NCBI RefSeq assembly: GCF_029892515.1
Contig: NZ_JARXVF010000003.1
Location: 1 to 64,000, forward strand
Direction of reading: 5' to 3'
DNA length: 64,000 nucleotides
Origin: Pseudaminobacter soli (ex Li et al. 2025)
GTDB taxonomy: Bacteria > Pseudomonadota > Alphaproteobacteria > Rhizobiales > Rhizobiaceae
Shown here: in pieces, positions 8,256 to 19,566 of the stretch
Layout of the letters: every line of letters starts with the position of its first letter
Position numbering within the stretch: the first letter of the stretch is position 1
The notes under the pieces: generated by a model
Seen by the model: the letters and a program-made list of their open reading frames with translations, nothing else
What the model was told of the DNA's origin: nothing
Database searches by the model: none
Position numbers and translations under genes: made by a program

Positions 8256-9458
8256 TTAGCGCTCGGCCAGAGCCGGCTCGCCCTTGCGCTCGCGGATGAG
8301 GTTCACGAAGCGGCGGAACAGGTAGTGCGAATCCTGCGGGCCGGGCGAGGCTTCGGGGTGGTGCTGCACCGAGAACACCGGCTTGCCGGTGAGTGTGATA
8401 CCGCAGTTCGAGCCGTCGAACAGCGAAACGTGAGTCTCCACAACACCTTCCGGCAGCGACTTCGAGTCGACCGCGAAGCCGTGGTTCATCGACACGATCT
8501 CCACCTTGCCGGTGGTGTGGTCCTTGACCGGATGGTTGGCGCCATGGTGGCCCTGATGCATCTTCTCGGTCTTGCCGCCGACGGCCAGCGCCAGCATCTG
8601 GTGGCCGAGGCAGATGCCGAAGATCGGCAGTTCGCTCTTGAGCAGGTCCTGAATGACCGGCACTGCATATTCGCCGGTGGCGGCAGGGTCGCCGGGGCCG
8701 TTGGAGAGGAAGATGCCATCCGGCTTCATGGCCAGGATGTCCTCGGCCTTGGTCTTGGCCGGAACGATGGTGACCTTGGCGCCGAGGCCGGACAGCAGGC
8801 GCAGGATGTTGCGCTTCACGCCGTAGTCGACGGCAACCACATGCATGGTCGGCTCGGCCTGCTCGCCATAGCCTTCGTTCCATGCCCAGGGCGTTTCGCT
8901 CCAGACCGAGGACTGGCCCGAGGTGACCTCCTTGGCGAGGTCGAGGCCGACCAGGCCCGACCATGCGGCGGCCTGGCGCTTCAGGTCCTCGATGTCGAAC
9001 TTGCCGTCGGGCGAATGCGCGATGACGGCGTTGGGCGCGCCCTTCTGGCGGATCAGCGCGGTGAGCGCGCGGGTGTCGATGCCGGCGATGGCGACGACGC
9101 CGCGCCGCTTCAGCCAATCGTCGAGATCGCCCGAGGCGCGGTAGTTCGAGGGGATGGTGATGTCGGCCTTGAAGACGGCACCGACTGCGCCGGCGCGCGC
9201 GGCCGGGGTCAGGTCCTCGATGTCTTCGTCATTGGTGCCGACATTGCCGATATGCGGGAAGGTGAAGGTGACGATCTGGCCGGCATAGGACGGGTCGGTG
9301 AGGATTTCCTCATAGCCGGTGAGCGCGGTGTTGAAGCAGACTTCGGCAACCGCGCTGCCGGTGGCGCCGAGGCCTCGGCCCTCGATAACCGTCCCGTCGG
9401 CCAGAACCAGTACTGCGGTCGGCACTTCGGTTGCCCAGGGGGCGGTGTTCGTGGCCAT
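8256..9458 (-). CDS. carA: Carbamoyl-phosphate synthase small (glutaminase) subunit
   Basis: A 400-residue protein that releases ammonia from glutamine and channels it to CarB for carbamoyl phosphate, feeding arginine and pyrimidine synthesis. The N-terminal CPSase small-chain domain (LADGTVIEGRGLGATG, GIDTRALT) is followed by a class I glutamine amidotransferase domain. Its nucleophile lies in FGICLGHQ (Cys at about residue 283) and the catalytic His in VQHHPEASPGP. Length is normal for the family. It is divergent from yqeY and carB is not in the window. Confidence 0.96.
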   Translation of the reverse strand: MATNTAPWATEVPTAVLVLADGTVIEGRGLGATGSAVAEVCFNTALTGYEEILTDPSYAGQIVTFTFPHIGNVGTNDEDIEDLTPAARAGAVGAVFKADITIPSNYRASGDLDDWLKRRGVVAIAGIDTRALTALIRQKGAPNAVIAHSPDGKFDIEDLKRQAAAWSGLVGLDLAKEVTSGQSSVWSETPWAWNEGYGEQAEPTMHVVAVDYGVKRNILRLLSGLGAKVTIVPAKTKAEDILAMKPDGIFLSNGPGDPAATGEYAVPVIQDLLKSELPIFGICLGHQMLALAVGGKTEKMHQGHHGANHPVKDHTTGKVEIVSMNHGFAVDSKSLPEGVVETHVSLFDGSNCGITLTGKPVFSVQHHPEASPGPQDSHYLFRRFVNLIRERKGEPALAER

Positions 9459-9881
9459 GTCGGCTACTCCATATCCTGTTGTTGCAGCAGGCTTCGTCAG
9501 CGGGCGGCCGGGTCGCGGCTTACGGGATCATGCGCGTAGCACAAAACACGGGGGTGTCGCGGCCTCCCGCAAAACCCTCGTGCACATCCGAAAACAAGTC
9601 CATGCAAGGCGCGGACGATAAGGGAAGGCCCGCGCGGGGTCAATCTTTGCGTCGGCCGCTGCCGGCAATTATTTTGCAGCGCAATAAATCGGTCCGGCGA
9701 TCGGCCTCCTTCAAGGGAAACGGACCGAAAACCGGATTCCACTTTTGGGTCCGATGCTCTAGACGGATGCCTCCCCGGAGGAATCGGGGACCAGAAAGAC
9801 AGTTTGCCGCCGGCTGTAGAAACCCATTCCCGCCTTGCGGGTCATGGGCTATTGTCCTTGCGGTTCCAAGGAGTTGCGGAC
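9459..9881. other. Intergenic region between divergent carA and yqeY
   Basis: This 423-base gap must contain both promoters. It also holds a fragment of a dispersed palindrome at 9721-9762. No convincing small gene, leader peptide or attenuator was seen; the open frames crossing it are shadows without ribosome binding sites. Confidence 0.5.
9721..9762. repeat. Fragment of a dispersed rhizobial palindrome
   Basis: The segment from GACCGAAAACCGG through CCACTTTTGGG to GATGCTCTAG matches the style of the element seen intact at 57575-57619 (ACTTTTCGGGATCATGCTCT). It is a common rhizobial extragenic palindrome, here decayed and without its left arm. Confidence 0.5.
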
Positions 9882-10331
9882 ATGCGCGAGACCATTGCCC
9901 AGGCCCTCAAAGATGCGCTCAAGGCGCAGGAGAAGCTTCGCATCTCGACGCTCCGGTTGGTCAATGCCGCCATCCAGGATCGCGACATTTCCAATCGCGG
10001 CGTCGGCAAGGACCCGGTCAGCGACGAGGACATCCTGCAGATCCTCGCCAAGATGGTGAAGCAGCGCGAGGAGTCGGCAAAGGCTTTCGAGGACGGCAAG
10101 CGGCCGGAACTGGCCGAAAGAGAGCGGGCGGAAATCGAAGTCATCCGCGGGTTCCTGCCCAAGCAGATGGACGAGGCGGCGGTAAAGCAGGCCGTGGCCG
10201 ATGCGATCGCCGAGACCGGCGCTGAAGGCCTGCGCGACATGGGCCGGGTGATGGCCGTGCTAAAGGAGCGCTTTACCGGCCAGATGGATTTTAGCAAGGC
10301 CGGCGCCCTCGTGAAGGCGTCGCTGCAGTAG
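9882..10331 (+). CDS. yqeY: GatB/YqeY domain-containing protein
   Basis: A 149-residue cytoplasmic protein of the YqeY family. It starts MRETIAQALKDALKAQEKLRISTLRLVNAAI and contains ILAKMVKQREES and GFLPKQM, the usual landmarks. The C-terminal part is related to the tail of GatB, the tRNA amidotransferase subunit, but stand-alone YqeY has no settled role. ATG at 9882 follows AAGGAG by eight bases. In many proteobacteria yqeY lies just before dnaG and rpoD; here a GNAT gene and an opposing transporter gene intervene. Confidence 0.92.
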   Translation: MRETIAQALKDALKAQEKLRISTLRLVNAAIQDRDISNRGVGKDPVSDEDILQILAKMVKQREESAKAFEDGKRPELAERERAEIEVIRGFLPKQMDEAAVKQAVADAIAETGAEGLRDMGRVMAVLKERFTGQMDFSKAGALVKASLQ

Positions 10332-10386
10332 GCCGCCCGTGCGGGCGCTTCCCGCATTTCCCCGAAACTCGACCCTACGTGACGCG

Positions 10387-10947
10387 ATGACGATCCAACT
10401 GGCAAAGCCTGCGCTCGAACACCTGCCTTCCTATGTGGACGCGCTGCGGCGCGGCTGGTCGCCGGACAATGTGCGGCTGGAAATCACCACACGCCAGCAT
10501 CTCGCGGCGATCGACGCCGATCCGGTCGCTTTCGTCGAAAGCCTGGACGATCCAGAAGCCAAAGGCGCACCGATCACCTTGCCGGACGGCACCATCGTGC
10601 CGCGCCTGCCGGGTTACAGCCGCTTCATCTGGGATGGCGAGGTGGCCGGTTCGATCGGCTTGCGCTGGCAGGAGGGCACGTCGGCTCTTCCGTCCCATGT
10701 GCTCGGCCATATCGGCTATGCCGTGGTGCCGTGGAAGCGCGGCCGTGGCTATGCCACGCAAGCGCTGGCGCTGATGCTGGGCGAAGCGCGGGCGAGGGGC
10801 CTCGACTATGTCGAGATCACCGCGCAGCCCGACAACATCGTTTCGCAAAAGGTTATTACCGCCAATGGCGGAGTGCTGGTGGAGCGATTTTGGCAAGACC
10901 CGGCCTATGGCCGGGTCGAAGGCCTGCGCTTCCGCGTCGATCTTTGA
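10387..10947 (+). CDS. GNAT-family N-acetyltransferase
   Basis: A 186-residue acetyl-CoA-dependent acyltransferase. The core reads HIGYAVVPWKRGRGYATQAL, in which RGRGYA is the pyrophosphate-binding Q/RxxGxG/A loop. YVEITAQPDNIVSQKVITANGG forms the C-terminal strand and helix typical of RimJ/RimL-like GNATs. It is 55 bases after yqeY on the same strand and may share its transcript. Substrate unknown. Confidence 0.85.
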   Translation: MTIQLAKPALEHLPSYVDALRRGWSPDNVRLEITTRQHLAAIDADPVAFVESLDDPEAKGAPITLPDGTIVPRLPGYSRFIWDGEVAGSIGLRWQEGTSALPSHVLGHIGYAVVPWKRGRGYATQALALMLGEARARGLDYVEITAQPDNIVSQKVITANGGVLVERFWQDPAYGRVEGLRFRVDL

Positions 10948-10964
10948 ACGGCGTGAGATAGGGC

Positions 10965-12629
10965 TCAGCTCGCCTTCAGTCGCGACTTGTGCAGCAGGCC
11001 CTGTCCTTCCAGCACCGGATAGACCATCGAGGTCAGCAGCGAGTTGATCTGCTTGAGGTCGCGGATGGTGTCGAGGTGGATGGTGCTGGTCTCGACGCTC
11101 TTGGCGGCCCCTTCGCGCAGGCGCTCGAAATGGCTGGTGCTGGTCGCCTTCTCGAAATCGCGCAGGCGGTCCTTCTCGACCACCAGCTGCCGGGCTGAAT
11201 CGGGATCGCGCGAGATCAGAATGTTGAAGGCCAGTCGCGCATTGGCCAGCACGGCGGCATGGAACGAGGCCAGTTCGCTCCAGCCTTCGGGCGTGAATTC
11301 CAGCTTGCGCTGCGCCTTCTTCTGCACATGCACCAGCATGTTGCGCACGATGATGTCGCCGACCTGCTCGAGCTTGACGCAGGCGCCCAGCAGTTCCTGG
11401 TAGCGTAGCGCTTCGTCCTCGGTCATCTGCTGGATGGTCGCCTTGGCGAGGTAGAGCTTTATCGCGGCTGTCTTGTGATCGACGCGGTCGTCGAGCGCCG
11501 CCAGCGCCTTAATCTTCGCGTGGTCCGCGTGCTCATACAGCTCGAAGATGGTCTTCAGCATGATTTCGACGGTTTCGCAGACGCGCACCACTTCGCGGGT
11601 GGCGTTGGCCAGCGCCTGGCTGGGCGTGCCGAGGTCGGCTTCGTTGAGCGCGCTGAGTTCGACCATTTCCAGCGGTTCCGCAGGCTTGGGCGGGGTGTTC
11701 AGCGCAACCAGCGCCTGCGATGCGCGGTAGACCACCTTCGAGAAGGGGATGCCGGCCAGGAGCACCAGGACGTTAAAGAGGATGTGAGCGTTGATGATCT
11801 GGTCGGGCACGGTCGAGCCGAGCAGGGCGGTCGAGGGCTTGAAGGTCAGGAACGCCGTCAGCATCACCAGCGAGCCGAGCCCGCGCATCAGCAGATTGCC
11901 GATCGGCACCACGCGCACTTCCGGCGGCGCGTTGCGGGTGAGCAGCGGCGCGATGATCGAGCTGCCGAGATTGACGCCCAGCACCAGAACGATGCCGAGA
12001 TCGGACGGGATCAGCCCGCGCCCGGCGAGCTGGACGATGAGCAAAACGCCGGCAATGCTGGAATGGAACAGCCAGGTGACCACCGCCGCCAACAGATAGG
12101 CCGTGACAGGATCGCCGGAGAAATAGTTGATGATCACCGGCATGAGGCTGCTGTCGCGCAGCGGCTCGGAGGCCTGGCCGATCAGTTCGAGCGAAAGCAG
12201 CATCAGGCCGATGCCGACCAGGATGCGGCCGAACTGGCGCCATTCGCGCCGTTCGGTCGTCATGAAAATGCCGGTCCCGGCGGCGATACAGACGGGCACC
12301 AAGAGCGACAGATCGAAGGACAGCACCTTCACCACCAGCGCCGAGCCGATTTCGGCGCCGCGCACGGCCAGCTGGCCTGCCATGCCGCTGACGATGCCCG
12401 CGCCCGCAAACGAGCTGACCAGCAGCGTGACCGCGGTGGAACTCTGGAGAGCGACGGCCAGAGCCGTGCCCAGGATGACCGCCATCAGCGGGTTTTTCAT
12501 GGTGGAGCGTAGCTTTTGGCGCAGCACCTCGCCATAGGCGCGCTCGACGCCGGTGCGCACCATGCGCGTGGCGTAAAGCAGCAGCGCCACCGCGCCGGCC
12601 AGATTGAGCAGGACGACCGAGCCGCTCAC
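10965..12629 (-). CDS. Na+/phosphate cotransporter family protein with PhoU-like tail
   Basis: A 554-residue membrane protein of the PF02690 family. Two homologous QSS-type repeats (ALQSSTAVTLLVSSFAGAG near the N-terminus and a second VTWLFHSSIAGVLLIVQLAG block) mark the NptA/YjbB transporter core. A C-terminal cytoplasmic region of about 200 residues is helical and PhoU-like. The usual ATG call at 12650 has no good ribosome site; the GTG at 12629 is preceded by GGAGG at eight bases and gives the family's typical start SGSVVLLNLAGAVALLLYATRMVRTG. It lies opposite to yqeY and dnaG. Confidence 0.85.
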   Translation of the reverse strand: MSGSVVLLNLAGAVALLLYATRMVRTGVERAYGEVLRQKLRSTMKNPLMAVILGTALAVALQSSTAVTLLVSSFAGAGIVSGMAGQLAVRGAEIGSALVVKVLSFDLSLLVPVCIAAGTGIFMTTERREWRQFGRILVGIGLMLLSLELIGQASEPLRDSSLMPVIINYFSGDPVTAYLLAAVVTWLFHSSIAGVLLIVQLAGRGLIPSDLGIVLVLGVNLGSSIIAPLLTRNAPPEVRVVPIGNLLMRGLGSLVMLTAFLTFKPSTALLGSTVPDQIINAHILFNVLVLLAGIPFSKVVYRASQALVALNTPPKPAEPLEMVELSALNEADLGTPSQALANATREVVRVCETVEIMLKTIFELYEHADHAKIKALAALDDRVDHKTAAIKLYLAKATIQQMTEDEALRYQELLGACVKLEQVGDIIVRNMLVHVQKKAQRKLEFTPEGWSELASFHAAVLANARLAFNILISRDPDSARQLVVEKDRLRDFEKATSTSHFERLREGAAKSVETSTIHLDTIRDLKQINSLLTSMVYPVLEGQGLLHKSRLKAS

Positions 12630-12899
12630 GACGGCAGCCTCCGCAGGCATGCGGTCATCGGGGTCGGCCGACGGCTTCCAAGGGCGTTCATGTCGCGAAT
12701 CGAGATCATCTTGCGCTCCCGCAACAGCTTAGCCGGATAATATTTTTCGTCCACCGTCCCGGGCCGTTTCACGCCGACGCAAAGTGTCGGAAATGGAGCG
12801 TAACGGCACCCTTGGCCTGTGAAGAACGGGCATTTCTCGCGTCGGGAGTCGTATCGCGCGACGGTTATGGTTATATGGGGTCGAAAGCGAGCCTGTTCC

Positions 12900-14831
12900 A
12901 TGCGTTTCCAGCCTTCCTTCCTCGACGAGATACGCGACCGCGTGCCGATTTCGGCCGTGATCGGTATGCGCGTCACCTGGGATCGCCGGAAGACCAATGC
13001 TCCGCGCGGCGATTTCTGGGCCTGCTGCCCGTTTCATGGCGAAAAATCGCCGAGCTTCCACTGCGAGGACCGCAAGGGGCGTTATCACTGCTTCGGCTGC
13101 GGCGTCTCGGGCGATCATTTCAAGTTCCTGACGGAGCTCGATGGCCTGAGCTTTCCCGAAGCGGTGGAGCGCATCGCCGACATGGCGGGCGTACCCATGC
13201 CGGCGCGCGACGTGGTGGAGGAACGGCGCGAGCGCGAGCGCGCCTCGCTGCACGACGTCATGGAAATGGCCACCAAGTTCTTTCAGGACCGGCTGCAGTC
13301 GTCCGATGGCGCCAAGGCGCGCGCCTATCTGCGCGATCGCGGGCTGAGTTCGGTCACCCAGCAGAAATTCCGCCTCGGCTATGCGCCCGAGAGCCGCAAT
13401 GCGCTGAAGGAGTTTCTGGCTTCCAAGGGGATCGACAGAGCGCAGATCGAGGCCTGCGGGCTGGTGGTGTCCGGGCCGGACATTCCTGTCTCCTATGACC
13501 GGTTTCGCGACCGCGTGATGTTTCCGATCGAGGATGCGCGCGGCAAGGTGATCGCCTTCGGCGGGCGTGCGCTGTCGTCGGACGTTTCGGCCAAGTACCT
13601 GAATTCGCCCGACACCGAGCTCTTCCATAAGGGCAATGTGCTCTACAATTTCGCCCGCGCCCGCAAGGGCATGGGCCGCGAAGGCACGGTGATCGCGGTC
13701 GAGGGCTACATGGATGTGATCGCGTTGGCGCAGGCGGGCTTCGACAATGTCGTGGCGCCGCTCGGCACGGCCCTGACCGAAAACCAGCTGGAACTGCTCT
13801 GGCGCATGTCGGGCGAGCCGGTGCTGTGCTTCGACGGCGACAAGGCCGGTCTCAAGGCCGCATGGCGCGCAGCCGACCTGGTGCTGCCCATGGTGCAGGC
13901 AGGGCACACGGCGCGCTTTGCGCTGTTGCCGGAAGGCAAGGATCCCGACGATCTCGTCAAGTCGGAAGGGCCGGACGCCTTCAAGGCGGTGCTGGCCGAG
14001 GCAAGGCCGTTGGCCGACCTGCTCTGGATGCGCGAGACCTCCGGCGGCGTGTTCGACACGCCTGAGCGCCGGGCCGAACTCGAAAAGACGCTGCGCGAGC
14101 TCACCAGCCGCATCAAGGACGAGAGCGTCCGCTACCACTACGCCCAGGAGATGCGCGACCGCGTGCTGAATTTCTTCGGCTCGCAGCGGGCCAGGCCGCA
14201 GCAGAGGCAGGGCGGCGGCGCCGCCGGCATGCGCTTCGACAAATCGCGTGGCGGCCGGCCGGGCATTGCGGCGGGGCGGCTGGCGGTGTCGGAGAGCCTT
14301 GCGCGCTCTGCAATGGTGAAGCGGGCGAGCGGCACGATGCCGCTGCGCGAGGCAGCACTCGTGGTGACGCTGGTCAACCATCCGGCGCTGATCGACGAGA
14401 ATTTCGAGCATGTCGAACTGCTCGACCTGACCGACCAGGACCTCCGGCTGCTGCACAACGCGCTGATCGACGCGGTGGCGCACAATGCCGAGGAACGGCA
14501 TGCGGTGATTGCCCATATCGAGCAGGCCGGCATGGGCGAAGTTTGGCAGCGGGCGACCGCGCTGGTGCGCAAGGCGCGGCTGTGGCCGGCGGAGGAAGGC
14601 GCGGCCATCGACGACGCGCGCGACGCCTTCGGCCAGGCTCTGCACTTGCACAGGAGCGCGCGAACTCTACATAAGGAGCTGAAAGTAGCGGAATCTGCTT
14701 TGGCAACCGATCCCACCGACGAGAACTATCGTCATCTGGTGGAAATCCAGGCTCAGTTTCGCGACGTGCAGGCAACCGAAGCGCTGATTGAAGGCTTCGG
14801 CATATCATCAGGACGGTCTGATCGCGGCTGA
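12900..14831 (+). CDS. dnaG: DNA primase
   Basis: A 643-residue primase that synthesises RNA primers at the replication fork. The N-terminal CHC2 zinc finger is complete (C43, H46, C64, C67). The TOPRIM core has VEGYMDVIAL and a downstream DGDKAG, and the C-terminal DnaB-interaction domain follows a basic linker near residue 430. The ATG at 12900 gives the conserved N-terminus MRFQPSFLDEIRDRVPI. It lies 345 bases before rpoD, as in the classical macromolecular synthesis region. Confidence 0.96.
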   Translation: MRFQPSFLDEIRDRVPISAVIGMRVTWDRRKTNAPRGDFWACCPFHGEKSPSFHCEDRKGRYHCFGCGVSGDHFKFLTELDGLSFPEAVERIADMAGVPMPARDVVEERRERERASLHDVMEMATKFFQDRLQSSDGAKARAYLRDRGLSSVTQQKFRLGYAPESRNALKEFLASKGIDRAQIEACGLVVSGPDIPVSYDRFRDRVMFPIEDARGKVIAFGGRALSSDVSAKYLNSPDTELFHKGNVLYNFARARKGMGREGTVIAVEGYMDVIALAQAGFDNVVAPLGTALTENQLELLWRMSGEPVLCFDGDKAGLKAAWRAADLVLPMVQAGHTARFALLPEGKDPDDLVKSEGPDAFKAVLAEARPLADLLWMRETSGGVFDTPERRAELEKTLRELTSRIKDESVRYHYAQEMRDRVLNFFGSQRARPQQRQGGGAAGMRFDKSRGGRPGIAAGRLAVSESLARSAMVKRASGTMPLREAALVVTLVNHPALIDENFEHVELLDLTDQDLRLLHNALIDAVAHNAEERHAVIAHIEQAGMGEVWQRATALVRKARLWPAEEGAAIDDARDAFGQALHLHRSARTLHKELKVAESALATDPTDENYRHLVEIQAQFRDVQATEALIEGFGISSGRSDRG

Positions 14832-15176
14832 AGACAGTAGAAGCCAGCGCGAGCAGGAGCTCAGGGTCCGGCGGCATATGATTCGCAATTGATTCGCTTT
14901 TTTAAGGCGAATCATGCGACAGGCGCTTGACCTACGGTCCAAATGGCGGAATCAGAACGATTCGAGTTGTTAACCGCGGCGCGGCCCGCACCCGAAATGG
15001 CAGGATGGGAAGCTGATCTGGACGGCCGGCGCATGCCGCCCCAGATATTAGGGTTAATCAAGATGTAACTCACGCACTGCTAACGGCTTAGAGGGGCTGC
15101 ATGGCAGTGCAGGTGATTTGTACCCGGCTCGGGACGGAAGTTCCATATAGCCGGTCGCTTGGAGAAAGCAAAAAGA
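14832..15176. other. dnaG-rpoD intergenic region with a stem-loop and probable rpoD promoter
   Basis: TGATTCGC (14890-14897) and GCGAATCA (14907-14914) form an eight-base inverted repeat around TTTTTTAAG, which could be a weak dnaG terminator. A possible promoter follows: TTGACC at 14927-14932, 17 bases, then AATCAG at 14950-14955. No small gene is evident in the remaining leader. The presence of a terminator-like element and a promoter suggests rpoD is expressed at least partly on its own. Confidence 0.45.
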
Positions 15177-17201
<2,025 letters not shown>

Positions 17202-17210
17202 GAGATGAAA

Positions 17211-17239
17211 AGCCCAGGTGTCGCACCTGGGCTTTTTTT
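17211..17239 (+). terminator. Rho-independent terminator of rpoD
   Basis: AGCCCAGGTG and CACCTGGGCT form a perfect ten-base stem with a TCG loop, followed by seven T residues. It begins nine bases after the rpoD stop codon. Confidence 0.93.
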
Positions 17240-17284
17240 CTGGCCGACGTAAGCGGACGACGGCATTGATAGTGGAGCGAAGCG

Positions 17285-17569
17285 ATGTTTATCGGTACGC
17301 GCGCCACACTTTGCGCCGCTTTACTAGCCCTGGCCTTCACGGCCGGGTGCTACCCAAGACCGAAGGCGGTGGTGTGGCTGGCCAATGAGGCGACCTCCTA
17401 CTGCGCCGCGAACGGCGGGCAACCCGACAGTCGGGCCGACAGCAAGGGTCATCAGTTCGGCTTCTGCCGCCTTCAGGACGGCCGTATCTGCGAGATGTGG
17501 GCACTGTTGCGCCGCGAGAAATGCGTGGAGCCTCGCGGCGGCAAGGGCTGGGACCTGTTCCCGTATTGA
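17285..17569 (+). CDS. DUF333-family putative lipoprotein
   Basis: A 94-residue protein with a lipoprotein-type signal: hydrophobic stretch TLCAALLALAFTAGC, with Cys at about residue 22. The mature part shows SYCAANGGQ, GFCRLQDGRICEMWAL and a final cysteine, the fixed cysteine pattern of DUF333 (PF03891, YoaF-like). Function is unknown; proteins of this family are small periplasmic or outer-membrane lipoproteins. Confidence 0.8.
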   Translation: MFIGTRATLCAALLALAFTAGCYPRPKAVVWLANEATSYCAANGGQPDSRADSKGHQFGFCRLQDGRICEMWALLRREKCVEPRGGKGWDLFPY

Positions 17570-17805
17570 GGCCGGGTGGCCGGCTGTTGCGTGCCAAGCG
17601 CCTTGACGGCTGCTTGGCCGAAACCATTCGCACAACTGCATTTCCCTCATGGATGTCCCCCGCTCAACCGGACCGCGTACGCCCTTAGGCGGCGCTTGCC
17701 GGCTTTCAAAGCAACTCCATATTCCCTGCTGGGTCGGAAAGGGGCGTTTCAACCCGGCGCCAGCGGGGTTCGTCCGCTTTGCGGCACCGGAAAGGGAGGT
17801 GTGTC

Positions 17806-18099
17806 GTGACCACTTACATCATGCTGGTGAACTGGACAGAGCAGGGCATCAAGAATGCGCGCGAGTCTCCGAAGCGGCTCGACGCGGTGAAGAAGCAGCT
17901 CCAGGACATGGGTGGCAGCTTCAAGGCCTTCTACATGACCATGGGCAAGTACGACATGGTGCTGATATGCGAGGCGCCCGACGATGCGGTGGCGGCGCGG
18001 CTTGCGCTGCAGATCGGCATGGCCGGCAATGTGCGCACGCATACAATGAAGGCGTTCCCCGAAGCTGCCTATCGGGAGATCATCTCGTCGCTGGGCTAG
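17806..18099 (+). CDS. GYD domain-containing protein
   Basis: A 97-residue protein of the GYD family, related to dimeric alpha-beta barrel proteins. It reads TYIMLVNWTEQGIKNARESPKRLD, then MGKYDMVLICEAPDDAVAARLAL and TMKAFPEAAYREIISSLG. GTG at 17806 is chosen because AGGGAGG lies seven bases before it; upstream there is only a TTG. Function is unknown. It is apparently monocistronic and followed by a dispersed repeat. Confidence 0.85.
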   Translation: MTTYIMLVNWTEQGIKNARESPKRLDAVKKQLQDMGGSFKAFYMTMGKYDMVLICEAPDDAVAARLALQIGMAGNVRTHTMKAFPEAAYREIISSLG

Positions 18100-18170
18100 A
18101 GCATTTTGCAGGCAAGCGGAACGCTTGGCGTTGCACAAATGCGGCTAAAACAATGAGATGGAGCGGAGTA
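18099..18170. repeat. Dispersed rhizobial AGAGCATTTTGCA-type palindrome
   Basis: Starting at the stop codon of the GYD gene, TAGAGCATTTTGCAGGCAAGC is followed by GCTTGGCGTTGCACAAATGC, forming an imperfect inverted repeat, then GGCTAAAACAATGAGATGGAGC. This layout is a familiar rhizobial extragenic palindrome. It overlaps the final base of the gene and may act in 3'-end formation. Confidence 0.55.
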
Positions 18171-18309
18171 GGGCATCCGTGAGGATCGCCGCAGCTGCGA
18201 TGAACTCTGCGTGACCGGCGCTGCCAATCCACGGGATGGCCATGCAAGCCGCCTCGACGTTGTCGGGCGAGGGCGCTAGTTTACGTGCTGAATCGAGAAC
18301 GAGGTGCAC

Positions 18310-18597
18310 ATGTCCTTCCTGAAACGACTTTTCGGCGGCGGCAGCGAAGCCAGCAAGACATCGGAAACCGCGGTCAAGGAGATCGAGCACAACGGTTTTC
18401 GCATCCGCGCCACGCCGTACAAGGAAGGCGGCCAGTTCCAGACCTGCGGCATCATCTCCAAGGAGGTCGATGGCGTGATGAAGGAGCATCGCTTCATCCG
18501 CGCAGACCGCTTCGCCTCGATCGACGATGCGGTGGACGTGTCCTTCAAGAAGGGCAAGCAGCTGATCGACGAGCAGGGCGAGACGCTCTTCATCTGA
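18310..18597 (+). CDS. HlyU-family protein
   Basis: A 95-residue protein of PF10115, the family of the Vibrio haemolysin activator HlyU. It shows GFRIRATPYKEGGQFQTCG, ISKEVDGVMKEHRFIRADRF and a C-terminal KKGKQLIDEQGETLF, the full family signature. The N-terminus MSFLKRLFGGGSE looks like a short amphipathic segment. In alphaproteobacteria these are conserved without linked haemolysins, so the activator label should not be taken literally. Confidence 0.82.
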   Translation: MSFLKRLFGGGSEASKTSETAVKEIEHNGFRIRATPYKEGGQFQTCGIISKEVDGVMKEHRFIRADRFASIDDAVDVSFKKGKQLIDEQGETLFI

Positions 18598-18691
18598 GCC
18601 CCCGAGCGGGTGTGCGGTGCTGCCGGTTCCGAAGCGCCGCCGAAGCATTTTGCCGTGAGGTGGAGCCACCTCGCGGGGGTTGCGCGTGGAT

Positions 18692-19336
18692 CTATATGCC
18701 GATCGCCGCACTGGGGATGGACTGCTCGTCCTTATTGACGAGTACGATCGGCACGCTGGTGCCATCGATCGTGACATAGAGCAGGCGGATGTCCCATTGA
18801 CCGCCATTGCGGACCGCGTGGGCAGTCACGGTGCCGGTGCCCTTGTCGCCCTGAACCGGAATCTCCAGCAGGGCAGAACCGCTGCCGCCCATCTGGACAT
18901 TGATGCTGCCTGAGGTCCAGAAGCCGGCCTTTATGCCGGAGCCCAGCGCCTGGCGCACATCCGAATTCGCTTGCACGGCCTCCATGCTGACGCGATAGGG
19001 CTCGCTCGCCTTCATCGCGAACGGAACCGAGAGGATGCTGCCCGCGGCGAGCGCGATGACGCCGCCCCAGAGGAGCACGCCCGCAATCGCCCAATTGCGC
19101 TGTGTGCGGCGGAAATGCTCTTCGTCGCGCCAGTAGCGGTTGCGCCATGCCCAGCGGCTGCCGCGTGCACCAAGCACGATCATCATGACGATGTTGACCA
19201 TCGGGATCAGCGCCAGTAGCGCGATGAAGGTGCTGTTGCCGATGCCCCAGATCCAGTTGAGCAGAAAGGCGCCCCAGTTCCAGCGATCGAGATGGGGCGG
19301 GATTTCCGCAGGCTCGTTCAGCGCTTCACGCGACAT
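18692..19336 (-). CDS. Coa1-family (cytochrome oxidase assembly factor-like) membrane protein
   Basis: A 214-residue protein with an N-terminal membrane region (WNWGAFLLNWIWGIGNSTFIALL, IPMVNIVMMIVLG), a third hydrophobic segment (AIAGVLLWGGVIALAAGSILSVP) and a C-terminal soluble domain of about 110 residues. That domain starts AMKASEPYRVSMEAVQANSDVRQALG, matching the Coa1 domain (PF08695), which in mitochondria helps cytochrome oxidase assembly. The bacterial role is unproven. No oxidase genes are nearby. Confidence 0.72.
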   Translation of the reverse strand: MSREALNEPAEIPPHLDRWNWGAFLLNWIWGIGNSTFIALLALIPMVNIVMMIVLGARGSRWAWRNRYWRDEEHFRRTQRNWAIAGVLLWGGVIALAAGSILSVPFAMKASEPYRVSMEAVQANSDVRQALGSGIKAGFWTSGSINVQMGGSGSALLEIPVQGDKGTGTVTAHAVRNGGQWDIRLLYVTIDGTSVPIVLVNKDEQSIPSAAIGI

Positions 19337-19566
19337 CTTGTTCTCCGATTGCTGATCTGTCGCTGGCGGGTCGAAAGATCCCGCGCAAGGCGCAAAGTCA
19401 GCGCAGCTAGATCAACCATCATTGCATCCCGTTGCAAGTTATTCGTGAAGACCTGCGAAAACTGAACTGTTGAAATTGTGGCCGGCAGGCCGGGAATGGC
19501 ATTCCGCCCACTTGAAAGCCGCTTCGACCTAAAGGAGGTTCGCCGCGACGATTTCGGAGGGGATGA

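Noticed and set aside
12729-14651. A 640-codon open frame antisense to dnaG
   Set aside because: Shadow of dnaG created by G+C-rich third positions; the protein is Arg/His/Ala-rich with no domain.
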